In this document: positions 1-7,860 of the stretch, one piece after another
Layout: every line of letters starts with the position of its first letter
Numbering within the stretch: position 1 is the stretch's first letter
DNA from: Cochlodiniinecator piscidefendens
GTDB lineage: Bacteria > Pseudomonadota > Alphaproteobacteria > Rhodobacterales > Rhodobacteraceae
DNA length: 64,000 nucleotides
NCBI RefSeq assembly: GCF_011326755.1
Contig: NZ_JAAOIE010000004.1
Location: forward strand, 124,001 to 188,000
Direction of reading: 5' to 3'
Program-made: the position numbers and the translations under genes
Notes under the pieces: model-generated
The model's database searches: none
Told to the model about the DNA's origin: nothing
The model's input: only the letters and a program-made list of their open reading frames with translations

Positions 1-775
1 ACAATGTACGATATTCTGCAGATTGAACTGCATCAATTTCGCCGGTCACAAGTGCAGTTGTTGCAGCGGCTGAATCTGAGATAAGAAGCACTTCGACGGT
101 ATCAAAGTGAGCAGCATTTTCTTTCCAGTAATCCGGGTTACGCTGCAGTACAGTTTTGATACCTGGATTCCAGTCTGCCAAAGTATACCCACCGGTCCCA
201 ACACCAGACATATCAAGTAGACCATCTGCGCCGACTGGCATAATTTGGAAATGGTAGTCTGACAGGATGAATGGGAAATCGGCATTTGGTGCATCGAGTG
301 TGATGCGTACTGCGCTGTCACCTTCAGCTGAGATGTCTGTTACACCAGCAAGCAATGACTTGGCGCCAGATGTACTATCTTCGCCACGGTGGAGATTCAG
401 CGAGGCAATAACATCTTCAGGAGACAGGGATTTTCCGTTGTGGAATGTTACGCCTTGGCGAAGTTGAAAAATCCACGTGGCCGCATCGTCAGATGACCAG
501 CTCGTCGCCAGTTCTGGGTGTAATGCATTGTCAGAGCCAATTTCCGTCAGATTGTTGCGCAGAGCCCAACCAACCATAATTTGCTGAGAGCCATTGGCCT
601 CTGCGGGGTTTAGGGTGTCGGTGGTGCCGCCTTGGTTTACAGACAGACGGAAAGTACCGCCTTTTTGCGCCTGCGCTCGAAGTGGTAGTGGCATATGTGC
701 CAAACCCACTGCCGCTGCAGAGCCCGCCAAAAAGCCCCGACGGCCGATTGATCCGTTTAGAAGTTTCAGTGTCAT
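1..775 (-). CDS. Family 5 extracellular solute-binding protein (peptide/nickel type), partial
   Basis: Reads from an ATG at 775 to the window edge without a stop, so only about the first 258 residues are visible. The N-terminus has a Tat-type signal (twin Arg in GRRGFLAGSAAA, residues 11-22). The mature part has family 5 features: TLNPAE, a W..R..V.FHNGK.L...DV pattern near residue 110, and GTGGY..........RNPDYW near residue 200. Such proteins bind oligopeptides, amino acid derivatives or metal chelates in the periplasm and pass them to an ABC permease, which would lie off the left edge. A GGAG ribosome site precedes the ATG. The oxygenase gene just upstream is co-directional with a 33-base gap, so the two are probably co-transcribed. 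The substrate is unknown. Confidence 0.88.
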   Translation of the reverse strand, partial: MTLKLLNGSIGRRGFLAGSAAAVGLAHMPLPLRAQAQKGGTFRLSVNQGGTTDTLNPAEANGSQQIMVGWALRNNLTEIGSDNALHPELATSWSSDDAATWIFQLRQGVTFHNGKSLSPEDVIASLNLHRGEDSTSGAKSLLAGVTDISAEGDSAVRITLDAPNADFPFILSDYHFQIMPVGADGLLDMSGVGTGGYTLADWNPGIKTVLQRNPDYWKENAAHFDTVEVLLISDSAAATTALVTGEIDAVQSAEYRTL

Positions 776-808
776 GGAAATAGTCTCCGTTGTTGGATGC
801 GAGACGGC

Positions 809-1675
809 TTAGGCCGTTCGTTTGTCGCGCGCATAGTGTTCTGGTGCTGCTTCGCCCCAAATGCGAATAGCTTTGTCAGATGTTGTGATGTCGTGCGGAT
901 CGGATACGTAGCTAAGCAACAGGCTTTGTCGCTCTTTGCCTTTCGGGGCAGTTACGCGGTGCAGAGTGTAGCCACCTTTGAATAGCTGCAAGTCACCGGG
1001 CCGTAGGACCAGCGAACGCAGATCGTCGCGTTTACCGTCAAGCACTGCACGTACCTGATCATAATTCTCATCGTCGACGCTTCGTAGGTTGGGAACATAT
1101 TCGAATTCGCCACCCTGTGCAGATTGCTTTAGCCCAAGCGAAACCGTGAATTCGTTGTTATCAAAGTGCCATGCAAATTCGCAGCCATCTGGTTGAACAT
1201 TCACGTTCACGCTGCCGTATGGGTCGCGGTAGGTATAGAGATGTTCATAGCCCAATGCATGAGCGACAAACCGACAAAGATCCTGATTTTGAAAAATGGC
1301 CCAGATGACTCCGTCGCGCGGAAACAAATCTGCACGTACCATACCGTGGCGCCGGGGGGAGAAACGTTTAAGCGGGTGATCTTCTGGCGTTTCTGCCGGT
1401 GCTTCGGAAAAATACGGGTTCAGGTTGGCTGAATGAAATACAGCCTGATCGCTTAGGCCCGTGGCCTCTTCTTGCATCTTTGCGACGATTTCTGGCCGGA
1501 TGAAATCATCAAGCTTTGCGCAGTTTACGCCATCTAATCCGTGGCGTGCCAGCTTTAGCAAATCTTGAAAGCCTTTGCTCTCTGGCTGATCAATCGGGTA
1601 TTGTGTCGTATCAAAAAGCTGATGCGTCGTATATTGCAATTCAGATGGTGGTGTTTGCGTAGTTTGAAGCGTCAC
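809..1675 (-). CDS. Fe(II)/2-oxoglutarate-dependent oxygenase, HalD/BesD-like
   Basis: 288 residues with the double-stranded beta-helix iron site H170-x-D172 ... H239, and R249 placed to bind the 2-oxoglutarate carboxylate. The fold-level pattern (FAWHFDNNEF, then GGEFEYVP, then GDLQLFKGGYTLHRV) resembles the family often annotated as ArpA or HalD/BesD amino acid halogenase. True halogenases of this group carry HxG; here the Asp ligand is present, so hydroxylation is the more likely reaction. It begins with GTG, supported by a GGGAGGA site a few bases upstream. It sits upstream of a peptide-type binding protein gene, which suggests that an imported amino acid or peptide derivative is the substrate. 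The exact substrate cannot be read from sequence. Confidence 0.8.
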   Translation of the reverse strand: MTLQTTQTPPSELQYTTHQLFDTTQYPIDQPESKGFQDLLKLARHGLDGVNCAKLDDFIRPEIVAKMQEEATGLSDQAVFHSANLNPYFSEAPAETPEDHPLKRFSPRRHGMVRADLFPRDGVIWAIFQNQDLCRFVAHALGYEHLYTYRDPYGSVNVNVQPDGCEFAWHFDNNEFTVSLGLKQSAQGGEFEYVPNLRSVDDENYDQVRAVLDGKRDDLRSLVLRPGDLQLFKGGYTLHRVTAPKGKERQSLLLSYVSDPHDITTSDKAIRIWGEAAPEHYARDKRTA

Positions 1676-2257
1676 TCTCTATCCTCCCGAAAATTCAGAC
1701 AATTGTACCCAGTCGAACTGGGACCCCAATTGATGCTCCTCACCATCAACGGGGTATCGTCAAATTTCGCTCAAGCTCCTCTTCGACAGCATTCAAAGCA
1801 ATCACAAAATATTCCAGTTTAGGTGAATGGATTTCATCTATGAAAATGAGGGCTCAGGAAAATCAGATGTGATGCAGTGACTTTGTATTCACTCAAAGAG
1901 ACCGTAAATATCAATGCAAAGGAAGCAGCCCAAATGCGCAAAATTTCCGAGTTAGGCTGCGATTGTATTCGTTAACGTGTGGAAAAACATGCACTACTTC
2001 GGCAGCGAAGACAGGGTAATATGAGCCGAATAATTTTGAAAAAGAGATGCTGAAAGAAGCCGAACATCCGTACCGCTTTAAGGTCTCTTTTGCATGTTAT
2101 TGTGACATCGTTAGAATTTTTTGTGGGGGGTAAAATTGAAATTTAACACGCTAAAAAATTGAAAAAACCATTTTTCGGGTGATCGAAACAACATGCAAGA
2201 ACAACTTACGTGTTAAGAAAACACGTAAGTTACTCCCACGAGTCGTCTAAAAATTCC
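1676..2257. other. 582-base intergenic stretch, no gene recognised
   Basis: No convincing reading frame on either strand. It should hold the promoter of the leftward oxygenase operon and the end of the hslV transcript. It is AT-rich toward 2100-2200. The only clear structure is the inverted repeat at 2203-2231, listed separately. Confidence 0.6.
2203..2231. terminator. 12-bp perfect inverted repeat downstream of hslV
   Basis: Arms AACTTACGTGTT (2203-2214) and AACACGTAAGTT (2220-2231) with a 5-base loop. It lies 27 bases past the hslV stop codon, in the direction of hslV transcription. It lacks a strong T-run on that strand, so a transcript-end stem or a protein-binding dyad are both possible. 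Confidence 0.45.
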
Positions 2258-2818
2258 CTATCTTGCGGCTATTTTTTCTACGGTCAGCCGGCCGTTTGTA
2301 TAAACGCAAATGTCGGACGCGATTGCCATCGCTTTGCGCGCGATGTCTTCGGCGGGCATTTCGGTGTCCATCAACGCACGCCCTGCGGCGAGGGCAAAGT
2401 TACCGCCAGAGCCAATCGCGGTGACATCGTGTTCGGGTTCTAACACATCGCCAGCACCCGTGATGACCAGCAATTCGGTGCCATCTGTCACAATGAGCAT
2501 CGCCTCTAGTTTCTGAAGGTATTTATCGGTGCGCCAATCTTTGGCCAGCTCAACGGAGGCGCGAGCCAGTTGCCCTGGTGTTGCTTCGAGTTTGGCCTCT
2601 AGGCGTTCTAGCAATGTAAAGGCGTCTGCGGTTGATCCGGCAAATCCTGCTACGACGTCATATCCACCGGGGGATAGGCGGCGGACTTTGCGGGCTGTGC
2701 CTTTGATCACGGTTTGGCCGAGGCTAACCTGACCGTCCCCTGCGATGACCACTTCGCCGCCTTTGCGAACGCCGATGATGGTTGTGCCGTGCCAGCCGGG
2801 GAATTGATCTTCTGCCAT
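2258..2818 (-). CDS. hslV: ATP-dependent protease proteolytic subunit HslV
   Basis: 186 residues, full length. HslV is the threonine peptidase of the HslVU (ClpQY) protease, a dodecamer capped by the HslU ATPase. The short propeptide ends in GWHG and the nucleophile is expected to be T12 of GTTI. This is followed by the family pattern [11 protein letters not shown] and [12 protein letters not shown], with a [10 protein letters not shown] motif in the C-terminal half. A GGAGG ribosome site precedes the ATG. In many related genomes hslU directly follows hslV; here no hslU is found downstream within the window, so the partner must be elsewhere. Confidence 0.97.
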   Translation of the reverse strand: MAEDQFPGWHGTTIIGVRKGGEVVIAGDGQVSLGQTVIKGTARKVRRLSPGGYDVVAGFAGSTADAFTLLERLEAKLEATPGQLARASVELAKDWRTDKYLQKLEAMLIVTDGTELLVITGAGDVLEPEHDVTAIGSGGNFALAAGRALMDTEMPAEDIARKAMAIASDICVYTNGRLTVEKIAAR

Positions 2819-3034
2819 GTGTGCCTCCGTTTTCTGAACCTAATATATGGGCGCTTTCGGTGGGTGCAATGCGTTTACCCCGATCGCCCGAAAAACCGTT
2901 TAATTCTTTGTTAAGCAGCTATGCAGCCTTTGCATCGCGGGGATGTTGTTTCAACAATTGTGGGAATCCTTTGCCAACCCTAGATAAGGCTCACAACCGA
3001 CGCTGGGTCGGCTGATGAAACAAGGAAGCGCGAT

Positions 3035-3226
3035 ATGACTACCAGAACCGTCACTGTGAATGTTCCCTTCGGAGCAGCTGCAACTCTCCAGGTTGGCAAC
3101 GTATTTGAAACTGCAAAAGCATCTCTGATTGCTTGGAACCAAGCCCGCGTAACACGCAAAGCTCTGGCCAACCTTTCAGACGCACAATTGGAAGATATCG
3201 GTCTGACTCGCGAATATTCTTTCTAA
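3035..3226 (+). CDS. DUF1127 (YjiS-like) small protein
   Basis: 63 residues. The C-terminal half has the DUF1127 pattern of a short basic helix followed by L..LSDAQLEDIGLTR. Small DUF1127 proteins are common in alphaproteobacteria, and some have been tied to RNA turnover and to phosphate or carbon metabolism, but the role of this one is not predictable. It is a single-gene transcript: hslV is divergent upstream and a strong hairpin follows at 3251-3280. Confidence 0.9.
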   Translation: MTTRTVTVNVPFGAAATLQVGNVFETAKASLIAWNQARVTRKALANLSDAQLEDIGLTREYSF

Positions 3227-3250
3227 ACTGCGAACTTTATGAGTTTCCGA

Positions 3251-3280
3251 AAAGCCGCCCATAGAGGCGGCTTTTTGTTT
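3251..3280 (+). terminator. Rho-independent terminator after the DUF1127 gene
   Basis: Stem AAAGCCGCC / GGCGGCTTT with a six-base loop followed by a T-rich tail. The A-run on the other side means it could also serve the leftward Lin0512 gene, whose stop codon is at 3279. Confidence 0.85.
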
Positions 3281-3644
3281 ATGCGCTTAGCACCCATTTT
3301 CCCGCCATATCAGGCACGAATGCCTCAATCGCGGCGGTGGCAATAACATGGCGTGTTCCGGCCTCTGGGTCAGCTACATCCAATCCACCCATAACGGCGC
3401 GAACTTCGGCGCGCCCCCGCGGTAATTCGGCCGTCACGATGGCTAGGTCTACTTCATCCGGGTTCTGCACACCGATTGTAACCTGTACCCGCATAGCAGT
3501 GTGATCAACATCGAGTTTGCTGAACAACGTGATAGAAGAATGATGCAGCGCGTCCTGAACAGCGCGGCAGGCCGCTTTGGTATAATCCTGACCATAGAGA
3601 TCATTACCCGTGCCCATTTCTAAAATGATGCGTTTTTCGGTCAT
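3279..3644 (-). CDS. Lin0512 family protein (second of a tandem pair)
   Basis: 121 residues. It matches the Lin0512 family by its start (ILEMGTGNDLYGQDYTKAACRAVQDAL), a central IGVQNPDEVD and a late GGLDVADP. The family is conserved but has no assigned biochemical role. It overlaps the preceding paralogue by four bases (ATGA), which implies translational coupling and perhaps a heteromer. The two copies clearly share the layout G.G..L...DYT.AA.RA..DAL.H.SI but have diverged. Confidence 0.85.
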   Translation of the reverse strand: MTEKRIILEMGTGNDLYGQDYTKAACRAVQDALHHSSITLFSKLDVDHTAMRVQVTIGVQNPDEVDLAIVTAELPRGRAEVRAVMGGLDVADPEAGTRHVIATAAIEAFVPDMAGKWVLSA

Positions 3645-3991
3645 TGCGCGCGCTCCATATCAAAAGACACAACAATCGCGGCGTTGGCGATCACGGTGCA
3701 ACCGTCGCTGTGCGGTTTATCGATGGTCAATCCACCCTCGACTACGGTGATGTTTGGTTGGCCATATGGGAAAATGGTTTTCAAAGCTTCGACATCGACC
3801 GCGTCTGGTTTTTGAACGCCTATTTCAGCATCAATAATCATAGCTTCCTTGGGGAAGTCGAACAATTCAGCCATGGAAATGGAGTTGTGCCAAAGCGCGT
3901 CTTTTAATGCGCGCCTTGCGGCTTCTGTGTAGTCTTCGCGGCGTAGGGATGTGCCCATCCCAAATTCCACCACAACCCGTGTTTTGGCCAT
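3641..3991 (-). CDS. Lin0512 family protein (first of a tandem pair)
   Basis: 116 residues, paralogous to the next gene downstream. Shared family features are FGMGTSLRREDYTEAARRAL at the N-terminus, IGVQKPDAVDVEAL in the middle and VVEGGL.I.KP near the end. It is a small soluble protein with no signal peptide or membrane segment. Function is unknown. It precedes its paralogue with a stop/start overlap, so the two form a two-gene operon. It lies about 95 bases downstream of trxA, in the same direction. Confidence 0.85.
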   Translation of the reverse strand: MAKTRVVVEFGMGTSLRREDYTEAARRALKDALWHNSISMAELFDFPKEAMIIDAEIGVQKPDAVDVEALKTIFPYGQPNITVVEGGLTIDKPHSDGCTVIANAAIVVSFDMERAQ

Positions 3992-4086
3992 GTGTTTCTC
4001 CTTGTTTTGGATAGTCTTGCGGTAAAACTAGACAAAAGAAAAGGGGCACCAACGGTGCCCCAAAACTCTTACCAATATGGGTACTC

Positions 4087-4407
4087 TCAGATGGATTCTT
4101 CGATCCATGACGTTAGGGCCGCCTTTGGAGCAGCGCCAACTTTGTTTGATACCACTTGACCATCTTTGAACATGAACAGGGCAGGGATGCCACGAACGCC
4201 CATTTGCGAAGGTGAATTTGGGTTTTCATCAACGTTTACTTTGACGATTTTGACTTTGCCTTCGTACACTTCGGACAATTCTTCTAGTGCCGGGCCGATT
4301 TGTTTACATGGGCCACACCATTCCGCCCAAAAATCAACCACAACAGGGATATCAGAGTTGCGGACTTCGGCGTCGAATGTAGCGTCGGTTACAGGAACAG
4401 TGGCCAT
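4087..4407 (-). CDS. trxA: Thioredoxin
   Basis: 106 residues, a standard single-domain thioredoxin. The active site WCGPC places the redox cysteines at C31 and C34, and the cis-proline motif GIPAL is near residue 75. It reduces protein disulfides in the cytoplasm with thioredoxin reductase. It is downstream of addA, same strand, 60 bases apart, a gene order common in Rhodobacterales. Confidence 0.97.
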   Translation of the reverse strand: MATVPVTDATFDAEVRNSDIPVVVDFWAEWCGPCKQIGPALEELSEVYEGKVKIVKVNVDENPNSPSQMGVRGIPALFMFKDGQVVSNKVGAAPKAALTSWIEESI

Positions 4408-4467
4408 GTGGGCTCTCCAGAATTTGCGTTGTTTCGGAAGGGAACCTAAGTGCGCTCCGGTGCAGCG

Positions 4468-7400
4468 TCAAGGTTGCTCGGCACGTCGTAACGCGCTTAT
4501 CACAGCGGCGTGAGGTAGAGGCATAAGCGAAGCTGTTTTGGTCCACAAAATGGCGGTTTCAATTGGGCGATCAGGGTAAATCCTTGAAAGCGCAGAAGAA
4601 TAGGCGCCCATTTGCCGCAAAACACCTTCGGGAACTTGGTCAGCTACCTTAGGAACGATAGCATTTGATTTAAAATCGACAGCTAAAATGCGACTAGGTT
4701 CTATTATTAATCTGTCGATTGCCCCCACGATTTGTGATCCATTTAGCTCTGGCAGTGCGGCTGTAATATCAACTTCGGCCAATGTTGTTTCTGCAAACAG
4801 AAATTTCAGATGTGCAGCCTGTAGGACGTTTTGCGCTTCGTGCAGAAGTGCATCAACTTCAGTTTGTGCGATAACGTCATCGTCTTCGGTCAATAAATCT
4901 TGGGCAAAGACAGGCCAAGACGCGGGTGGGTAGGACGGAAGATGTTCCAGAAGCCTGTGCAGTCGGGTTCCGCGCATCATTGCGGCCTCTTCGTCTAATC
5001 CTGAATCGCCAGAGAGTGCTTTCGCGCCGCCTAATCCCGAAGGCGTACGCGGTTTTTCGATCTCAACAGGGGCAGGGGCTTTGGTTCGCAACCAATCTGG
5101 CGTTGCAATTTTTTCTACTTTTTCAGGTGCGGTATCGCCTTCGATGGTTGCGGCCCAATCTCCGGTTTCGAACCGGGTTCCAACACCTCCCGCAAGCGGG
5201 TGTTCCTGCGCGCCTGCGCGCTCTAAACCCCGTGCGACTGTGTCGTACCAACTTGCGCCATCGCTGCCTAACTCACCAGCCGCAGCCACAATGAGCCACT
5301 TCTCAGCGCGTGTCATAGCCACATAAAGCAGGCGATCGCGCTCTTTCTCTTGCTGATCTTGCAGTTTCGCGTGGGCTAAGGCGACGGTTTGCGGACGTTC
5401 GTCTGAGGGGGCTTTCCAAATGACGCCGTTCTCAGTTGGGTATAATTCATCTTTGATGGTCACAAGGCGCCGCGCTGTGTCGGGCATAATCACGATTGGG
5501 GCTTCTAACCCTTTTGATCCATGCACCGTCATCACGCGCACCCGGTCGCTCGCGCTGTCCATTTGACGTTTGATTTCAACGTCGCCACTTTGCAGCCAGG
5601 TTAAAAAACCGGTTAAGCTGGGAACATCGTTGCGTTCGTAAACCAATGCCTGGTTCAAAAGCGCGTCGATCCCATCTTGGGCTTCGGTCCCCAAACGGGC
5701 AAGCAAATTGCGCCGCCCATCATGGCGGGTTAAAATGCGTTCAATCAGATCAAAGGGACGTAGAAAATCTGCATCTTTGCGGAGCGATTGAAGGACAGCA
5801 ATCGTCGCATCATATCGGGGATCACTGCGCAGGGCTTCCCACAGATAAACACCCTTTTTACGCGGTTGGGCCGAGGCATGCAGCATTTGCTGTGACCAGC
5901 CAAACAAAGGCGAACGCAACGCAGCTGCCAGTGAAAGATCGTCTTCGGGTGTTGCGAGAAACGATAGTAGGGCTGCGATGTCTTTAACCGCAAGTTCGCC
6001 GCCGATTTTCAATCTGTCCGCGCCGGCGATTGGGACGCCTTCTGCTTTGCAGGCTCGAATAATTTCGTGAAACAATTCTGACCGACGCTGAACGAGTATC
6101 AGAATATCGCCCGCGCGTACCCGGCGCATTTTATAAGAGCCGCTATGACCTATCTCTTCGGGGAGGGCGGCGTTGGTGATCATGTCGCGAATTTGCCGCG
6201 CAATGCGTTGCGCCAGAATCACCGTGTGGTGGTTTTCAGCGACCAAATCTATCGGATCAAACCAATCGCGGTCTTCGTCTGTCTCGGTTTTGGGCACGGC
6301 TGGCCACAGATCAACGCGTCCGGGCATGTCGTTTTTAAATGCAATGTGTTTGGTTTCGCCGCCCAATCCATTCTCGGGCTGAGTTTCAAAGGTGGTATCA
6401 ACCAATCCCAAAATGGGGCTGGCAGATCGAAATGAATACTGAAGCTCCATAGGCTGGAACGGCAGATTGACCTGTTCCAATTTCCCCTGAAAGTGGGATT
6501 TCATGCGGTCAAAACCATCAGGATCAGCACCCTGAAAGGAATAGATCGATTGCTTTTTGTCCCCGACCACAAAGATTGACCTCTGGGCACCCGAACGCGC
6601 GCCTTCACCGGATGTGAATTCTTGTGCGAGGCGTTCAATCACGTTCCATTGTGCGGGACTGGTGTCTTGGGCTTCGTCAACCAATATGTGATCAATACCG
6701 CCATCCAGCCGGAACAATACCCATTGCGCCACCAGTGGATCGTTCAAAAGGTCGCGCGCTTTTAGAATGAGATCGTCAAAATCAAGCCAACCATTTGCCT
6801 GTTTACGCGTCGCGTAGGCAGGTAGAAAATGCGCGGCGAATTGATACAAAATTAGACACTTTTCCGCAGAATAGAGACTAATTCGTTTCTCACGTGCCGT
6901 TTCAACGCGCCCCATTAAATCGTTTAGTTTTGGCTCTAATGGACCCAATGCTGCGCGCGTTGCTTTGGTGGGAAAGTTGCCTATTTTTGCTGCATATGGC
7001 CCCGCTTTGGCCGTGGCACCGTATAAGAATAATCCTTCAAGCGCTTTTAGATCGCTCACCCCTAGGTTTTCGATATCTAGGGCGTTTAGCTTTGCGGCTG
7101 CGGTGGCATCCGTTTTGCTGCCTGACTGTAAAATTGGAATGATGTCGCGCAGTAAATGGCCTTCGGAACCTAAAAACACCGATGCATGCAGATCGCTTTT
7201 GCCAAATCCCGGCGTTAGCCCGAATTGGGACCAAAGCTCTTCGGCTGTTACTGCGTTTCCTAAGGCATCTTTGTGTTTAACCAACTCTGCCGTGAGACGG
7301 CTGAAGTCTTCGCCAGAATAGACCTGCGCGATGGCGTCGATAATCCCTACCGTATCAGGGTTGTCTGCCAGCGTTTCGATGATTTCTTCGCGCAAAAGAA

Positions 7401-7860
7401 GCGCTGAGCGGTCGTCCATTTCAGAAAACTGGGGTGACACGCCGGCCTCAAGCGGGAAACGACGCAAAAGAGAGGCACAAAAAGAGTGGATTGTTTGAAT
7501 TTTCAACCCGCCCGGCGTTTCAATAGCACGCGCGAACAGACGCCGCGCATTCGCGAGCAATTCTTCGTCGATATTCTGTTCAACACCGAGCTGGATCAAA
7601 TCCTGTCTCAGCGCGCCATCATCGAGCATGGCCCAGCCACCCAAGCGTTTAAACAAACGGTTCTGCATCTCTGTTGCGGCGGCTTTGGTGTAGGTGAGGC
7701 AGAGAATATGCTGGGGCGAGACATCCCCAAGCAACAGGCGCGCAACGCGGTCGGTTAATACTCGGGTTTTACCTGAACCAGCATTCGCAGAGAGCCAGAC
7801 AGACCCACTAGGGTCTGCTGCGCGCATTTGGGCGCGGGATGCGTCATTTGGTGCGTTCAT
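4468..7860 (-). CDS. addA: AddA helicase-nuclease subunit of the AddAB recombination complex
   Basis: 1130 residues. This is a UvrD-like superfamily 1 helicase: Walker A GSGKT ends near residue 32, the DEAQD box lies near residue 400 (LVDEAQDTSP), followed by VGDKKQSIYSFQGADP and a late RLLYVAMTRAEKWL motif. The C-terminus carries a RecB-type nuclease domain with the catalytic AVDFKSN element. AddAB processes double-strand DNA ends for RecA loading. It overlaps addB by four bases (ATGA), so the subunits are translated together. Confidence 0.97.
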   Translation of the reverse strand: MNAPNDASRAQMRAADPSGSVWLSANAGSGKTRVLTDRVARLLLGDVSPQHILCLTYTKAAATEMQNRLFKRLGGWAMLDDGALRQDLIQLGVEQNIDEELLANARRLFARAIETPGGLKIQTIHSFCASLLRRFPLEAGVSPQFSEMDDRSALLLREEIIETLADNPDTVGIIDAIAQVYSGEDFSRLTAELVKHKDALGNAVTAEELWSQFGLTPGFGKSDLHASVFLGSEGHLLRDIIPILQSGSKTDATAAAKLNALDIENLGVSDLKALEGLFLYGATAKAGPYAAKIGNFPTKATRAALGPLEPKLNDLMGRVETAREKRISLYSAEKCLILYQFAAHFLPAYATRKQANGWLDFDDLILKARDLLNDPLVAQWVLFRLDGGIDHILVDEAQDTSPAQWNVIERLAQEFTSGEGARSGAQRSIFVVGDKKQSIYSFQGADPDGFDRMKSHFQGKLEQVNLPFQPMELQYSFRSASPILGLVDTTFETQPENGLGGETKHIAFKNDMPGRVDLWPAVPKTETDEDRDWFDPIDLVAENHHTVILAQRIARQIRDMITNAALPEEIGHSGSYKMRRVRAGDILILVQRRSELFHEIIRACKAEGVPIAGADRLKIGGELAVKDIAALLSFLATPEDDLSLAAALRSPLFGWSQQMLHASAQPRKKGVYLWEALRSDPRYDATIAVLQSLRKDADFLRPFDLIERILTRHDGRRNLLARLGTEAQDGIDALLNQALVYERNDVPSLTGFLTWLQSGDVEIKRQMDSASDRVRVMTVHGSKGLEAPIVIMPDTARRLVTIKDELYPTENGVIWKAPSDERPQTVALAHAKLQDQQEKERDRLLYVAMTRAEKWLIVAAAGELGSDGASWYDTVARGLERAGAQEHPLAGGVGTRFETGDWAATIEGDTAPEKVEKIATPDWLRTKAPAPVEIEKPRTPSGLGGAKALSGDSGLDEEAAMMRGTRLHRLLEHLPSYPPASWPVFAQDLLTEDDDVIAQTEVDALLHEAQNVLQAAHLKFLFAETTLAEVDITAALPELNGSQIVGAIDRLIIEPSRILAVDFKSNAIVPKVADQVPEGVLRQMGAYSSALSRIYPDRPIETAILWTKTASLMPLPHAAVISALRRAEQP

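Noticed and set aside
531-860. Leftward frame spanning the start of the binding-protein gene
   Set aside because: It is out of frame with the Tat-signal protein starting at 775, which matches the family over its whole visible length.
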